A DNA stretch of 64,000 nt. Source: Brachynemurus nebulosus. Its lineage: Eukaryota; Arthropoda; Insecta; Neuroptera; Myrmeleontidae. The DNA is taken from positions 31,798,108-31,862,107 of the forward strand of contig JAPWDM010000005.1 of NCBI GenBank assembly GCA_035578155.1. Reading direction: 5' to 3'. The position numbers and the translations under genes were made by a program. Positions 1 to 11,155 of the stretch are shown here, piece by piece; position 1 is the stretch's first letter; every line of letters begins with the position of its first letter. Below the pieces are notes generated by a model. The model did no database searches, had not been told where the DNA came from, and saw nothing but the letters and a program-made list of their open reading frames with translations.

Positions 1-250
1 GAGGTAATTTTATGAAAAAATCTTACCAATAAAAAGGCGAAGACGCTTCGCTTCTACAAGATGACCACATAATTTGTTCTTATTTTGATGCAGAAAAATA
101 TTTTTGAAAAACAAGAAACTGAACACTCTCTATCTTGGAAACTAAACGTTTCAGTTACTGACGAATATGGTTTTATTAAACGTTTAAAAATGAAACAATT
201 TCCTCATATTTTGAGGTTATTTTGTTACAGATTTTGTTACAAAAAATCAT

Positions 251-310
251 GTAAGCTTACTTGAGACTGTATATTATAATATTATAATATACAATCTCAA
301 GTAAGCTTAC
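251..310. repeat. 60-bp near-perfect palindrome
   Basis: Bases 251-280 and the reverse complement of 281-310 match at 29 of 30 positions, with no spacer between the arms. The ends read GTAAGCTTACTTGAGA and the centre is (ATATT)-rich. It would form a cruciform or a hairpin RNA. No TSD was recognised, so it may be the tip of a fold-back element or a stand-alone palindrome. Confidence 0.85.
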
Positions 311-1020
311 TTAAATTTAACGCCCTATTTTGAATTCTTTTTTGAATAAAAAAAGAATGAAGTTGTTTCACCAGGAATAGATGCGGACAAACGACTTTCC
401 CGGTGTGCCAAATTTCAATTCTTTATTAATAATAGTTGCTGAGAAAAATAATCGTGACATTCGTACCGTAAAAGTTCGTTTTTTAGCTCATACTTACGGA
501 ACCCTAAAACAGCAAGGATATATCGTATGTCGACTACTTCAATAAATAACAAAACAAAAATATACCAGGATTGAACAAAGTTACTTTTTTTTTTCGAATA
601 AAATTACTCTTATCAGAAATTAAATGTCACTTGGCTAAAATTAGTTTGTATCTAATGTACTTTTAAGAATATACATACATAATACCTACAATACGTACAT
701 ACATAGTATTTACGTATGTATTTGAAAATTTTCAGCATTTGTATTCATGGTGCACGACTTTCTGTCTAATCTCATATCTGATTTACAATAAAATTGTTCA
801 ATTCAAGCTTTTTTGTCCGTTTTGTAAATAAATATAGTAGTTATAAAAGATTAGACACAGACGTCAATAGATCTTTTTTGACGATAGTAAATGGAAAAAA
901 GTACAGAATAAGTCCTAGAATTGCACACTTGAAAAGAGGTACGACTTTGGTTAGGAGAAGCCACGCCTAGTTTAGAAACGTAGGCTACTTTCTTGAATTG
1001 AAACATATGCTCACATCACT

Positions 1021-1297
1021 CCACTGGTATACTTTAACTATCTTTAAATGGGATGGCTTTTCGAGAGAGTGTTATTAGTGATCATAAACTTTTAAAAAGT
1101 TAAATTATTTTATTGCTTGCAACAAATGCGACCCTGTGTTCTTTACAATTGTGTTTAAATATATTACCTGTTTTACTAGTGACGGTTTCTTTTAACACTC
1201 ACGTAGGCAAATAGATAACATGCTACGAACAATACTAATGATTATTGCCGTACTTAAGTCATCTCATTTAAAGATAGTTAAAATATACGCACCGTGG
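1021..1297. mobile_element. Small TIR element (MITE), family unassigned
   Basis: The two ends are inverted repeats of about 37 bp sharing TTTAACTATCTTTAAATG and starting CCAC. The element is 277 bp and is flanked on both sides by TCACT (1016-1020 and 1298-1302), which looks like a 5-bp TSD. It has no coding capacity. A 5-bp TSD occurs in a few DNA transposon superfamilies such as Transib, but the terminus does not clearly match, so I leave it unassigned. Confidence 0.7.
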
Positions 1298-2065
1298 TCA
1301 CTGATGGTCTAATGGAGCATGCCTACTTCTTTTCATTTTAATATGTATTTTGTGTTCGAACTTATTTTATACTTAAATCGTCACAACCAGTTCCAAAAAA
1401 TTGAAACTAAAAAAGGGAACATGCTTGTTGCACTTCTTGGATTTTTTCTGTATTTTGAAAAAATACTTTTTTAGATTTTGCGTGATTAAAAAGTTTTTTG
1501 TACTTTTCTCACTTACTTTAAAAAAAAATACTTGTATTTTTCTCACTTACTTTCACTGCAAGTCGTACTTGCGCAAATAGTATTCCGTACATTAAGTTAT
1601 TTTCTCTTAAAGATGAATTTGATATAACTCGTGCTAAAATTCTCAGCCCTTAAAAATTTTGAGTCAGTCTACACCTACTTTTCAATATTTGTTCAGATTT
1701 GTTCAGATTTTTCGAAACGAAATATTTTTTTCGACATTTTCTCTAAATGTTTTTTTTAAAAAATGTATAAAAAACATTCTAGAGTATTTATTGTACTTTA
1801 ATAAGCTTTCTTTTCTTCTATTTTCTGATTTACCGCCTGAAATTGATTCCCAAAACGAAAATTCAATTTTTTACACTTTACGTCTCACACTCTCGACAAA
1901 AGCGCTTGAGGCAAACATGAGTACATGCCAGTTTTGCCATTTTTGATACAGAACACTAAAAACAACTTATATTACCTACTGTTATTGCTCATTAAGAAAC
2001 ATTAACTCAGACATTTGATATTTTATCTTTTATATTACGTTTTTTTATATTATCCATCTAAAGTT

Positions 2066-2081
2066 AAATTATTGTTCACAG
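2066..2081 (+). other. Putative 3' splice site before the receptor 5'UTR
   Basis: A T-rich stretch ends in TTGTTCACAG at 2072-2081. The sequence then changes abruptly to A-rich, C-containing sequence typical of an insect leader. I infer that an exon starts at 2082 and that at least one non-coding exon lies further upstream. RNA evidence would be needed; a transcription start within this region is the alternative. Confidence 0.45.
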
Positions 2082-2480
2082 AATACTCAAATAGCAGCCG
2101 CCATGAAGAATACAAATCAAGACGAAGAACTTTCAAGAACATTTCTACATTTAAACATTACGAATTCCCAACTACATCATAACCGTATTATCGCGAAAAT
2201 GTAATCGAGAACACAAGAAAAAACTTGAAACTGAAACATAAAAAAGGAGCCAAATCCATTAAATTTAACCAACTTCATGAATAACTCATTTAACTTGTTA
2301 CAGAAAACCAACGAGAAAAAAACAAAACAAAACCACTAAAAAATAGAACGCAGACATACACAAACACACACACACGTATCCGAAAGAAACAATAAAGATA
2401 CATTAAAACTTAAACAAAAGAAACAAAACAAGAAAATTGCGAACAAGAAGAGAAAACCTGAGCACGGATTTTTAATAACA
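2082..2480 (+). other. Probable 5'UTR of the octopamine receptor exon
   Basis: This A-rich leader lies between the putative acceptor and the receptor start. An in-frame TAA at 2337-2339 precedes the start codon with no in-frame ATG between, which fixes 2481 as the first usable start. The leader contains a short CA run (2365-2374) and the upstream ORF at 2103-2204. Confidence 0.55.
2103..2204 (+). promoter_or_regulatory. Upstream ORF of 33 codons in the receptor leader
   Basis: The ATG at 2103 follows GCAGCCGCC, a very strong initiation context. The frame stays open for 33 codons and ends at TAA (2202-2204), 276 bp before the receptor start. The peptide contains ELSRTFLHLNITNS and has no recognised domain. 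An ORF in this position would normally reduce initiation at the receptor start. That role is inferred and depends on the leader really being transcribed. Confidence 0.45.
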
Positions 2481-3501
2481 ATGATAATAAATGTAATGGC
2501 GTCCTCGTCAACAGCGAGCAGCTTATTGAGTATTGCAACAACAACGGCGGAAGCAATCCTCATACAACAACAACACCAGAATCTCACAACACAGCCGACC
2601 ATCTATATAAATGCAACCAGTACCGCTGAGGAGTTCAAATGGTACGAACCGTTGATACTGGTGTTGAAAGGTGTTGCATTTTTTACGATCATTTTAAGTG
2701 CAGTCCTCGGAAACGCGCTGGTTATAATCAGTGTCCATCGACATCGAAAGTTACGCGTAATCACCAACTACTATGTGGTCAGTTTGGCAATGGCTGACAT
2801 GTTGGTGGCGCTGTGTGCGATGACCTTTAACGCTAGCATGGAATTAACCAATGGGCGATGGCTATTTGGGTACTTTATGTGCGACGTTTGGAATTCTTTG
2901 GACGTGTATTTCTCCACTGCCTCAATACTGCACCTGTGCTGTATCAGCGTGGATCGGTATTACGCAATCGTACGCCCGCTCGAATATCCAATCATTATGA
3001 CACAACGAACTGTCATTTTCATGCTGGCCAACGTTTGGCTGCTGCCCGCGCTCATTAGTTTCACGCCAATTTTTTTAGGTTGGTACACGACGCCCGAACA
3101 AAAAATCTATCGGCTCAATCATCCGGACGATTGCCGTTTTGTTGTGAATAAATATTACGCGGTAATTAGTTCGTCAGTGAGTTTTTGGATACCTGGTGTA
3201 GTGATGATTACGATGTACTATCGAATTTACAAGGAAGCGATACGGCAACGCATTGCGTTGTCGCGGACCTCTTCGAACATTATACTGAATTCGATTCATC
3301 AACATCGTACGGCCGCATACGGACGTCGATATCCGCGACATCCCAGTGTTGATGCGGAATTGTCCACTGTGGTCGGTGGAACAGCATCGGTACCACCGTT
3401 AAATAACGGGAGGCCGTCAACTAGCTCTGGATCGGGGGCGTCCACTTATGGAACCACGCCGCAAAATAATCAGAAAGCAGCGACAGAACTCAATATGAAT
3501 G
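2481..3501 (+). CDS. Octbeta3R: Beta-adrenergic-like octopamine receptor, 5' coding exon (N-terminus to ICL3)
   Basis: This is a class A GPCR for octopamine; the insect Octbeta family couples through Gs to raise cAMP at the plasma membrane. The exon encodes 340 residues plus one base. The extracellular N-terminus has N-glycosylation sequons at N34 and N44. TM1 is about 58-83 (GN at 77-78), TM2 about 93-117 with D106 (2.50), and TM3 about 132-158 with C134, amine-binding D141 and DRY at 158-160. TM4 includes W186. C218 in ECL2 can pair with C134. TM5 is about 223-249 with S230, S231, S234 and P238. [20 protein letters not shown] is a family hallmark, and the [15 protein letters not shown] start of ICL3 recalls Octbeta3R rather than Octbeta1R or Octbeta2R. 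TM6, TM7 and the tail lie on exons not found in this window. The start is the first in-frame ATG after a stop at 2337; the ATG at 2496 is an alternative. GC content is higher than in the flanks. The family is certain; the subtype is likely. Confidence 0.93.
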
Positions 3502-3507
3502 GTGAGT
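3502..3507 (+). other. 5' splice donor (GTGAGT), phase 1
   Basis: The receptor reading frame runs AAT-G|GTGAGTTTA, a consensus donor that interrupts codon 341 after its first base, inside the third intracellular loop. Reading through would add only five codons before TGA at 3516-3518. The coding-like composition also stops here. Confidence 0.85.
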
Positions 3508-3594
3508 TTAATTTTTGAATATTTTTTGTTAAAATTGTATAGCTTAATACAAAAAATAGTATTTTACAATATAAGTTCGGTAAGTTGCTTCTAC

Positions 3595-3657
3595 TGATCG
3601 AGAAAATGTTGCGAAAACGAGACCCGTAGGGTCGAGTTTTGGCAATTTTCGAGATCA
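3595..3657 (+). repeat. 63-nt imperfect hairpin just inside the intron
   Basis: The arms begin TGATC and end GATCA and enclose a GACCC/GGGTC apex with a 3-nt loop, giving about 29 nt per arm with a few mismatches and bulges. It lies 90 bp after the splice donor. It may be a MITE fragment. The very tight loop and mismatched arms make a microRNA precursor unlikely but testable. Confidence 0.6.
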
Positions 3658-3782
3658 ATAAATACACTTAAAGCATCGGGTATTGTATAATATTTTTTGC
3701 ACGATCGATTTAAAATAATTATAGAATAAAAATATATTAAATAAAAAATAAACTTCGGATAATATAGGTGTTTATATTTCTA

Positions 3783-4330
3783 CTAGCCGTATGCCCGATG
3801 GGGTTTCCCATCGACATTTTTTTATTAGGTACTCACTTTCTGCTCACTTTTAATGTTTTTCGAAAGCCTAAATCAATATCCAGGTCTCTAACTTCAAAAA
3901 TGACGAACTTTCATTTCCTGTTTGAACCCCTTAGGGAATAAATTTCCAGAAACGTTTCCACAATTGACTTTTATTTATAAATAGAAGCCTAAACGCCAAT
4001 TTTCATATCTCCTGTGCTAACTTTCGTCCTTCTAAACCCAACAGTTTAGGCTGTGCGTTATCTGTCAGTCAGTGTTAAAGACTTATTCAATAATATATTA
4101 TTTAATAGCCATAGTAACATATTTTTATATACCACTAACTTCAAAAATAACGAATTTACATACAAATTTTCATCCCCTATTAAACGCACTTAGGGGACGG
4201 ATTTTCAAAAATCCTTTCTTAGTGCTCATCTACGTTACATAGGGAACCCCTATGCAAAATTTCATTCTTCTAAACCCGACGGTTTAGGTTGTGCGTTGTC
4301 TGTCAGCCAGTCAGTGTTAGAAATTTATTA
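3783..4330. repeat. Interspersed repeat with two diverged tandem copies
   Basis: Two units of about 190 bp (about 3887-4080 and 4136-4321) share CTAACTTCAAAAAT at one end and a GTTTAGG(C/T)TGTGCGTT plus GTCAGTC...AGTGTTA tail at the other. The left side begins CTAGCCGTATGCCCGATGGG, a type of end I associate with LINE-derived repeats in insects. There is no coding sequence. The class assignment is from memory and uncertain. Confidence 0.55.
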
Positions 4331-4453
4331 AGTAGATGTTATGACATAGAATGCCATGAATAAATGTTATAAATATTTATAGCAACTTAATACGAATCCT
4401 TGTAGTGACAACTGACAACTATATTTGTAAATAAAAAATTAAGTGTCAATATT

Positions 4454-5867
4454 CAGAGGCGTAGCGAGCATAACTGGCGCCCGGTGTGTGACACTTTATT
4501 TGCGCCCCCCTTAATTTCTAAAATTTGAAAAATTTTAAGTAGTGGATAGGTGTATTTAAAATTTCGAAAAAAAATCTCTCGTAAATTTGTATTTTAAATT
4601 TTTTCCTAAAAGTTGCCTTATTCTTTTGCTCAAGAGTGCTTTGTTTGTTTGTCTATATATTTGAAGTCATAACCTAGATGAAATTTCGCAATTTCCCTAC
4701 ACTTTCACCAGTGGCATAGTGAACATAACTGGCGCCCGGGGCATGATACTTTATTGACGCTCCCATTCCTACCAGAAACACGTATAGGGTTAGTCCAAAT
4801 TAAATCAACCTGGAACATCAATGTTCTTAAAATGCCTGATATTGGGTGAATAGTTTCTTCCAAATAGTTACGTATAATTGAAATCTGCAAACAAAATTTT
4901 AATTTATTTAATTTTTAACCCCCTTTCGCAAAATTAACCACCTAATTTTAACCCCCAACTACCCCTGTTGGTGTAATTTGAATAAATTGCATATCAATAG
5001 ATAGCTCTTTAAAAAAGAACAATATCGTCAATTTAAACTTTTATTCTATCTCCTCCTATTTCTTACCGTTTTCGAGATATTTGAAAAATTAAATTTTACC
5101 CCAATTTTTGAAGAGCGATTTTATCCTTTCAAACCGTTTTTCTACAAATAAAAAAAAATACGTGTCGCTTATTTTTTAGTGTTCTACAACTTATTCAAAT
5201 TTCAACAAAATCGATAGGTCCGTCCTTGGGATCTTTCTTTGTTAGTAACATATACTGTACTAAATGTACCAGATTTCCACACGTCTTAATTCAGAATAAA
5301 AATTATTTTAGTATGTTACCATTGGAATACCATCATGAAACTTTGTATACAACTTAGTTAAGAGGTTGGGTATAACATATATTTTTTTCAAAAAAATTAA
5401 AAATTCCGATTTTGGATTTTTTATAAATATTATTTTTTGGTTTGTGGAGAAAGGGTTAAATTTGAATTGCATTATCACGTTAGATGTCAAATTAAAGCCC
5501 TTTTAATTCTGAAATTAATGGTACCAGTTTCTACTTTCTAGGGTAAATAGCTTTTGAGCTACATGTGTTTAAATATTTCAAAGCGCTCCGAAAAATTGCG
5601 GTTACTGGATTTTAAAAATTGTTATAACTATAAAAATAATGGTAATAAAAAGATAAAAATTTATATTCGTTATCTTCAAAGCAAGTACTACCACATAAAA
5701 ATATTATAATGATCTGAAGACATATAAGGTTTTGAGCATTGGTTGATTTGATCTGAACCAACCCTATAGTTAATATTTGGCACTTCTTTGGTGCACATTT
5801 GGCGCCCCTCTGCGAGTTGCGCCCGGTGCATGATAGACCCCCTTGCACCCCCCTCGCTACGCCACTG
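4454..5867 (+). mobile_element. hAT-type non-autonomous element, 1.4 kb copy
   Basis: The left end CAGAGGCGTAGCGAG and the inverted right end CAGTGGCGTAGCGAG form TIRs, and a perfect 8-bp TSD TCAATATT lies at 4446-4453 and 5868-5875. An 8-bp TSD is diagnostic of hAT-like insertion. About 255 bp from the left end a second terminus-like sequence (CAGTGGCATAGTG at 4709) repeats the ACTGGCGCCCGG subterminal block, so the element looks composite. No transposase is present. A shorter copy of the same family lies inverted at 25919-26335. Confidence 0.9.
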
Positions 5868-5879
5868 TCAATATTTAAA

Positions 5880-8412
5880 ATATTTTTTTTTTTAATTTTC
5901 TATTAAAAAATTGAGGAAAATAGTTTGTTAAACTATAATATTAGTGAGAATAATGAAATTGATGAAGCATTTTATTTTTGGCTGCAAATTTAGTCTCGTA
6001 AAATGAAAGGAAGATTATGAAAACCACAGAAAATTTTAGTGATTGAACGACCTTTTGAAATGTCAGTAAAATATGAAGACTAGTGCCAATAACAATAATA
6101 ATAATAATGTGCAAACTAGTGAAAATTTTCATATTAATCGATTTATTTTCCTAACTGTTCAAATTGTTCTTTTAATTTCAATATAAATAAATAATTACAA
6201 TCATTTTTAAGCTAACTTCACTTACCACACTCCTATTCACTTACCACACATCTATTTCACTTACGGCACTATTATTTTTTGGTTTCCATGGATATAAACA
6301 AACATTCGGGAAATGTAACTTACCAGCATTGTCAACAGCATCGGTAAATGCATGAAAATACACGATCGTGCAAAAAATAAATAACAGGTATATGTAAACA
6401 CGTATCAAGTAAACTGTCAAGTTTAATTAAGTGATAACTGGACTCGCTATATTTCTCAAAGAAACACATAAATTTTGTAGTTCAGAATTTCACAAATGAG
6501 ATGAAATGGGGTTAAGGGAACCTCAACTTATATTTTAAACTTATATTTTTCTCTTCAATTTGGTATACTTCGTGGCTACTTGCGGAACACAGTTTGGGAA
6601 ACACTGCTTTAGACTATTACAGAGTTCATTATATTCTCACACAGAGTTACCCTCGCTATAGAAGATTCTATAGTTAAATTCTTTCAACCTCACTTTGAAT
6701 GCAAGAAAGTATCTCAAATGATTAAAGAATTTGTTTTTAGATCTCAATTGAGATTTACATCTGTAACGAATGTGCAGGCAGAATTTTAATCTTACAGGCT
6801 GAAAAATGTAGGAATTATGGATTTTCCTTGTTGTTTTTTTTTTTTTCGGAACCCTAAGCAACTTACTTATTAAATTGCATGTGGTAAACTGTACCTTTTG
6901 TGGTAAACTTGTTTCCTTTTCTCACAAACAACTTGAATTCTCATTGCTCGAAATTGCTGATTGTACTTACTGTATGAAAATCCGGAAACTACATCAAAAT
7001 TTGTATTTGATAATTAATCTTTGAGTTAAGTACATTTCGTTGTTAATTTCATTTGATTACTGTTTTTGAAGTTGGTGGTGTATACAATAAGTAGGTACAA
7101 CTAACAGTACTATGTTGTGTAGTGGCCTAGACCACTAAGATTTACCACAAGGAGTTTGTGAATAGTTTTCAGCACCATTTCAACAGAATAGATATGTATA
7201 TATTCACACATAACAAATGATCCAATTAAACTCAGTTTAATGAATGAATTAATCTATGAAGCATCATTAAAGCGTACAATCATGTCGGTTATAGTGCCTC
7301 AAATAGATTTTGAATTTAGCGTTAATGATGTATGGTATGTTTTGGTTAGATTGCAATTTTCCATGGAAATGTTGCTTTAACGATTTGAGAGGTAAAATGC
7401 TGTTGGGATGAAACATTACGGACAAATAAGTGATCTCCCTTCTCTCTTTTATGAATATCGTGTAAACAACACTTCCCTGTTTAATTTGGCCAGCTGAATA
7501 AAATTATTAAAATAATTTCTATATAAAATCTAAGTAAAAAATAAAGTTAAAATAGTAACATTTAATTCTTTACATAATACTTTATTACATTTTTTTTTTT
7601 TGTAAAATGGTAAATAAAAATATTTTCTTAATTTCTATTCTGGAAATGTAACAAGAAAAAAAAGCTAGTTTTACTTTTTCCGGGCCCTTTACCGACAATT
7701 ACGGGTCTTCTCTTCAAGTTCGGGCCCCCGGGTTGCAACCCCAACTGCTCCGCTCTCTCGTCGTGCCTGACGACACCTAAATTAACAATTTTATGAAAAA
7801 AAAATTGTCGAAATTTTTCTCATTTAAAAATATTGGCTCTTGGGTTTATTATAATTTTTTAATAAAAAAAAAATAATATTTAAATTAATTATAGTTAATT
7901 AAAATCATCTTGAAAACACACAATATTCAGTTTTAGTCAATTTTTTTTGTCTAATAAAATTTTCAAAAACATTACCATTTTGATATTTTATTATAAAAAA
8001 ATACAGTGTTCCGCATTTAATAATTTTAATCCATTTAGACTTCGCAAATAAAGCACTTATCATATAGCACAATTAACAGTACAATATCAATGCAGTAAAA
8101 CCACTGTTAACCGGACAGCAGTGTCACGTAAAAATTTGTCAAGCTAACAGAGGTGTCCGCTTAACAGGAGCATAGTAAATAACAGCATTAAATAATGTAG
8201 TATTCATAACTAAGTTTTTAATTCAATTTTTTTAAATTATTTTAAATCAGATCAATATTATGAAATAATTTAGGTACTTATACCAAAATATAACGTTTAC
8301 AAATGCATCGTCACATTAGAATCATTGTTAACAAATTAAAACATGAACAATTATACCTTACCCATATAGGTATACATACGCACTAGAAGTATTCACGTCC
8401 GGTTAATGGAGG
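5880..8412. other. AT-rich non-coding stretch with fragments of repeats
   Basis: I see no gene. Recognisable scraps are a short run of CACTTAC(C)ACAC units near 6224-6265, an isolated hAT-like right terminus at 6562-6606, and a GC-rich scrap at about 7680-7775 with CGGGCCC motifs that may be a decayed hAT end. The remainder is AT-rich sequence with short A and T runs. Confidence 0.5.
6562..6606. mobile_element. Solo hAT-like terminus
   Basis: Read on the minus strand, this begins CAGTGTTTCCCAAACTGTGT and continues into a TTCCGCAAG-type subterminal region, which is a common hAT end. I could not find its partner end or a matching 8-bp TSD nearby, so it is a fragment. Confidence 0.4.
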
Positions 8413-8414
8413 TA

Positions 8415-9203
8415 GGGGAAACTACGGTAAAGTGACCACCCTAAGACAAAATGCTCTTTAGTTTATTTAAAAGGAAATACAACTTAATAAGTATTTAGCA
8501 TATAGCTGGTTTAGTGCAGAACCAATAACCATCAATACATTAACAATATCTTGAAAGGTATTTTGCAATTTTTGTTTTTCGCAACATGTGAAAAGTGACC
8601 ATTTTACCCCACTATGTTGGATAATGTGGCCTGGGGTACCCATTTTGACCCAAAAAGAAATCTTGAAGTAATAAATATGTTTATATACAAAATCAAACTA
8701 TGTTTGTATCTTTAATTATTATATATGAACGGACGGACGGACGGACGAACATTGAAGTCTCATCATAAGGGTTTCTTTTTCACACTTTTTCTCGGAATCC
8801 TAAAAACTGATTTCAGGCAATTCTTTTGTTTATAAAATATAAAGAACTAAATAAAAGTTCTGAATTTATTGTAACTTGTTAAAATATTCTAAGAATTCAA
8901 TTTGAGCAGCGATCGGAGACACTGACCACTTTGCCCCATTATAAGCCTGGCCACTTTACTCCGTTAGACGCCATTTTGGCAAACTACAATTAACTTAAAA
9001 TTTACTTTACATCGACACTCAAAAATTCAGAAAATTCGTTATAATTCATATAATTTAGGGAACTGATCATTGACGTTTTAATAGAATACTAATGACTTGC
9101 CTACAAGCTGGTATTCAGCTTCGCAACAAGATTGAAGTAGTTTCCGGTGAGTAAAGGCCAATGACTACTTTACCTCCACTGGCCACTTTACCCTAGTCTC
9201 CCC
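8415..9203. mobile_element. TIR element with TA target site (Tc1/mariner/pogo type)
   Basis: The left end GGGGAAACTACGGTAAAGTG and the inverted right end GGGGAGACTAGGGTAAAGTG are TIRs of about 24 bp, flanked by TA at 8413-8414 and 9204-9205. Internal copies of CCA(T/C)TTT(A/G)CCCC near 8600 and 8930 may be subterminal repeats. The interior also holds a GGAC tetranucleotide run at 8730-8746 attached to an inverted remnant of the repeat seen at 17079-17157. No ORF is present. Confidence 0.75.
8728..8812 (-). repeat. Remnant of a dispersed 'GGGTTCTGTACCC' repeat, minus strand
   Basis: In reverse complement this reads TTAGGATTCC...AAACCCTTATGATGAGACTTC followed by (GTCC)n, the same layout as the plus-strand copy near 17079-17157. 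It lies inside the 8415-9203 element. Confidence 0.4.
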
Positions 9204-9487
9204 TAATAATGTACTAAATGTCTTTGTCAAAAAATATTGTGTCCACGTCAGCTTAACAGAGGGTCCGCTTAAGAGGTTGTTAAATGCATTGGTTTTAGTA
9301 CAGGATGCCACCGTCATAAAAAATTATAGGAGGGGTCCGGTTAAGAGAGGTGTTTGTAATCAGAGGTTCTACGATAATATATTAAGAATAATAAAAGTTA
9401 AATTAAGTATCCGATATCCATTGTTTATTCGTTTCCACAAAAGTGAATAAACATTTCTCCAAATAGAATTTAGACTTTAAGCACTCG

Positions 9488-9541
9488 TAACCCAGGAACG
9501 AAATCGAATTTAAAAATTCGGCTTCCGTTAGGCCACCCCTG
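9488..9541 (+). repeat. Dispersed repeat, copy 1 of 2
   Basis: CGTAAC..AGGAACGAAA.CG and TTAGGCCAC are shared with 27909-27965 in the same orientation, with scattered substitutions over about 55 bp. There is no coding potential and the family is unassigned. Confidence 0.55.
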
Positions 9542-10827
9542 GATTCGTCCCCTATTGAAAGTTGTGAAAAAATTCTAGCCGCGGCTGCAGAATCCTAATT
9601 TATAATAATCTGTATCCGACATCAACTTGGTGCATTTTTATAGACAGATTATAAATGTATAGTAAACAATGTTTTCCGCTTAAAGTACAAAGATTTATTA
9701 CCTATATTATTTTCTCAAAGTACAAAATTTCAATATTTATAGGTCATTCTCATTAAAATGCGTAAGTTGGTTAATTTAATTAAACGAATAAAGTTTGTAG
9801 ACAATACACAAACAAATTTTATTAAATTTTATGCATTCTTAAATTTACTTATTTAATTAATTTATACCGTAATTAAAATTTTCAAGTGAAAATAATTAAG
9901 AATACGCCAAGTTAATTGTGTACAATATGAATACTTAATGAGCATGCTTGTAAAAAGGATAAAATTTTATTAGTTTTGATTATAAAATAATAATTTACAT
10001 ATTAAGTTGATCTATACAGGAACTACAAATTTAACATTGTGAGTAAAAAAATAAAAAACTATATGATTAAGGCGTTACATCACTTCGGGGAACAATTTCT
10101 TCGCCTTTTTTTGGCTTAAGTGATATAATAGCATCTGAAGAATGACATTCAAGATAAATTATGATTGCGAAAATATTTTAAAAATCGTTTTGAATCCGAG
10201 TTCTGAAAGGAATTCGAACAGTTGAAAACTTTTAAAAACGTCGCTCCCGTACACAAATCTATTAATAAGAATCTCTGAATCCATTGATTAATAAAACATT
10301 TTATACTTACAACTCTAACGACATGTTTCGGTTCAATATGACTATTATCAAGCAAGTTGTTTCAGAGTATATCTATAATATGATGCTAAAACAAGGGGCC
10401 AATCTCTAATATAATAGGTAGTATTCCAACTGTAGCCGTCAGGTGACGTAAAATCATCCACACTTCGCACTACTATGTTGTGTAGGTACATACTGTTTGC
10501 AGTGGTGTTGGTTTGATGTTTGCTTCTGTGTGCGTATTCACACACACACACAATTACCAAACACGTATTATGAGATAGAGCAACGTGCAGCTCAAGTAAC
10601 AAAGGTCTTACAATACATAACATTCGTAGTGGATTCGGTGACTGACACCGACTGACTACATGCCCTAATCTGTGATTGACCAACAAATGACACCAAGCGA
10701 GCTACACATTTTTGATATTAGTTGGCTTCTAGCGTTCTATATGCTAAAAGCTTCAAACCGAAACATTTTATGGAAAGACCATATTTTTCTTTGCTTTAAT
10801 AGCTAATACAAGAAACTAAAACGTAAA

Positions 10828-11155
10828 CCCGTATCACACGACACATTTTTCACTGCAACCTTTTAAGTGACCTGCTGTGCTGCACACTGCGCTGGGCCTC
10901 TAGCGATGTTGGCTCCACACGATGTGTGTAGTGTATGCTGCGGACCTGAGTCTGTAGGTGGTTTCAATGTGTTTACTATCACCAAGAAGCACGAAAAATG
11001 CGACAAGTTTTTATGTTTGAAATCTATAGTACGCGTCCATGCAACGAAGCCAACAGTGACGTCATTTTCCATCGCTACAGTAAGATAGAGCACGTCTGCT
11101 ATCACAATTGCTTAGCAGTAATTCCAGCAGATAATTTTGCATCGTGTGATACGGG
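10828..11155. mobile_element. TIR element (MITE), family unassigned
   Basis: The ends CCCGTATCACACGA and its inverse at 11142-11155 delimit about 328 bp that is clearly more GC-rich than its surroundings. Open frames occur on both strands, but none resembles a protein. I could not define a convincing TSD. Confidence 0.6.

Larger units (their letters stand above)
1..2081. other. AT-rich non-coding DNA upstream of the receptor exon
   Basis: No coding region is recognisable here. The stretch is AT-rich and contains a 60-bp palindrome (251-310), a TIR element (1021-1297) and short duplications such as two copies of a TTTTCTCACTTACTTT motif near 1503-1553. It is probably an intron between upstream 5'UTR exons and the receptor exon, because a good acceptor sits at its right end. 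It could instead be intergenic. No promoter was identified. Confidence 0.5.

Noticed and set aside
1659..1946. 95-codon frame upstream of the receptor
   Set aside because: Phe/Leu/Ser-rich reading of T-rich DNA, with no ATG at its start and no recognisable motif.
3595..3657. microRNA precursor
   Set aside because: A three-base loop, several bulges and no evidence of a mature arm; kept only as a hairpin.
7680..7775. GC-rich CGGGCCC block as a possible hAT end
   Set aside because: No inverted partner and no TSD could be found.
10348..10686. 112-codon open frame on the minus strand in a locally GC-richer stretch
   Set aside because: No recognisable domain, unlikely composition (many H, C, Y, R) and no splice or start context; the stretch looks like non-coding unique DNA.
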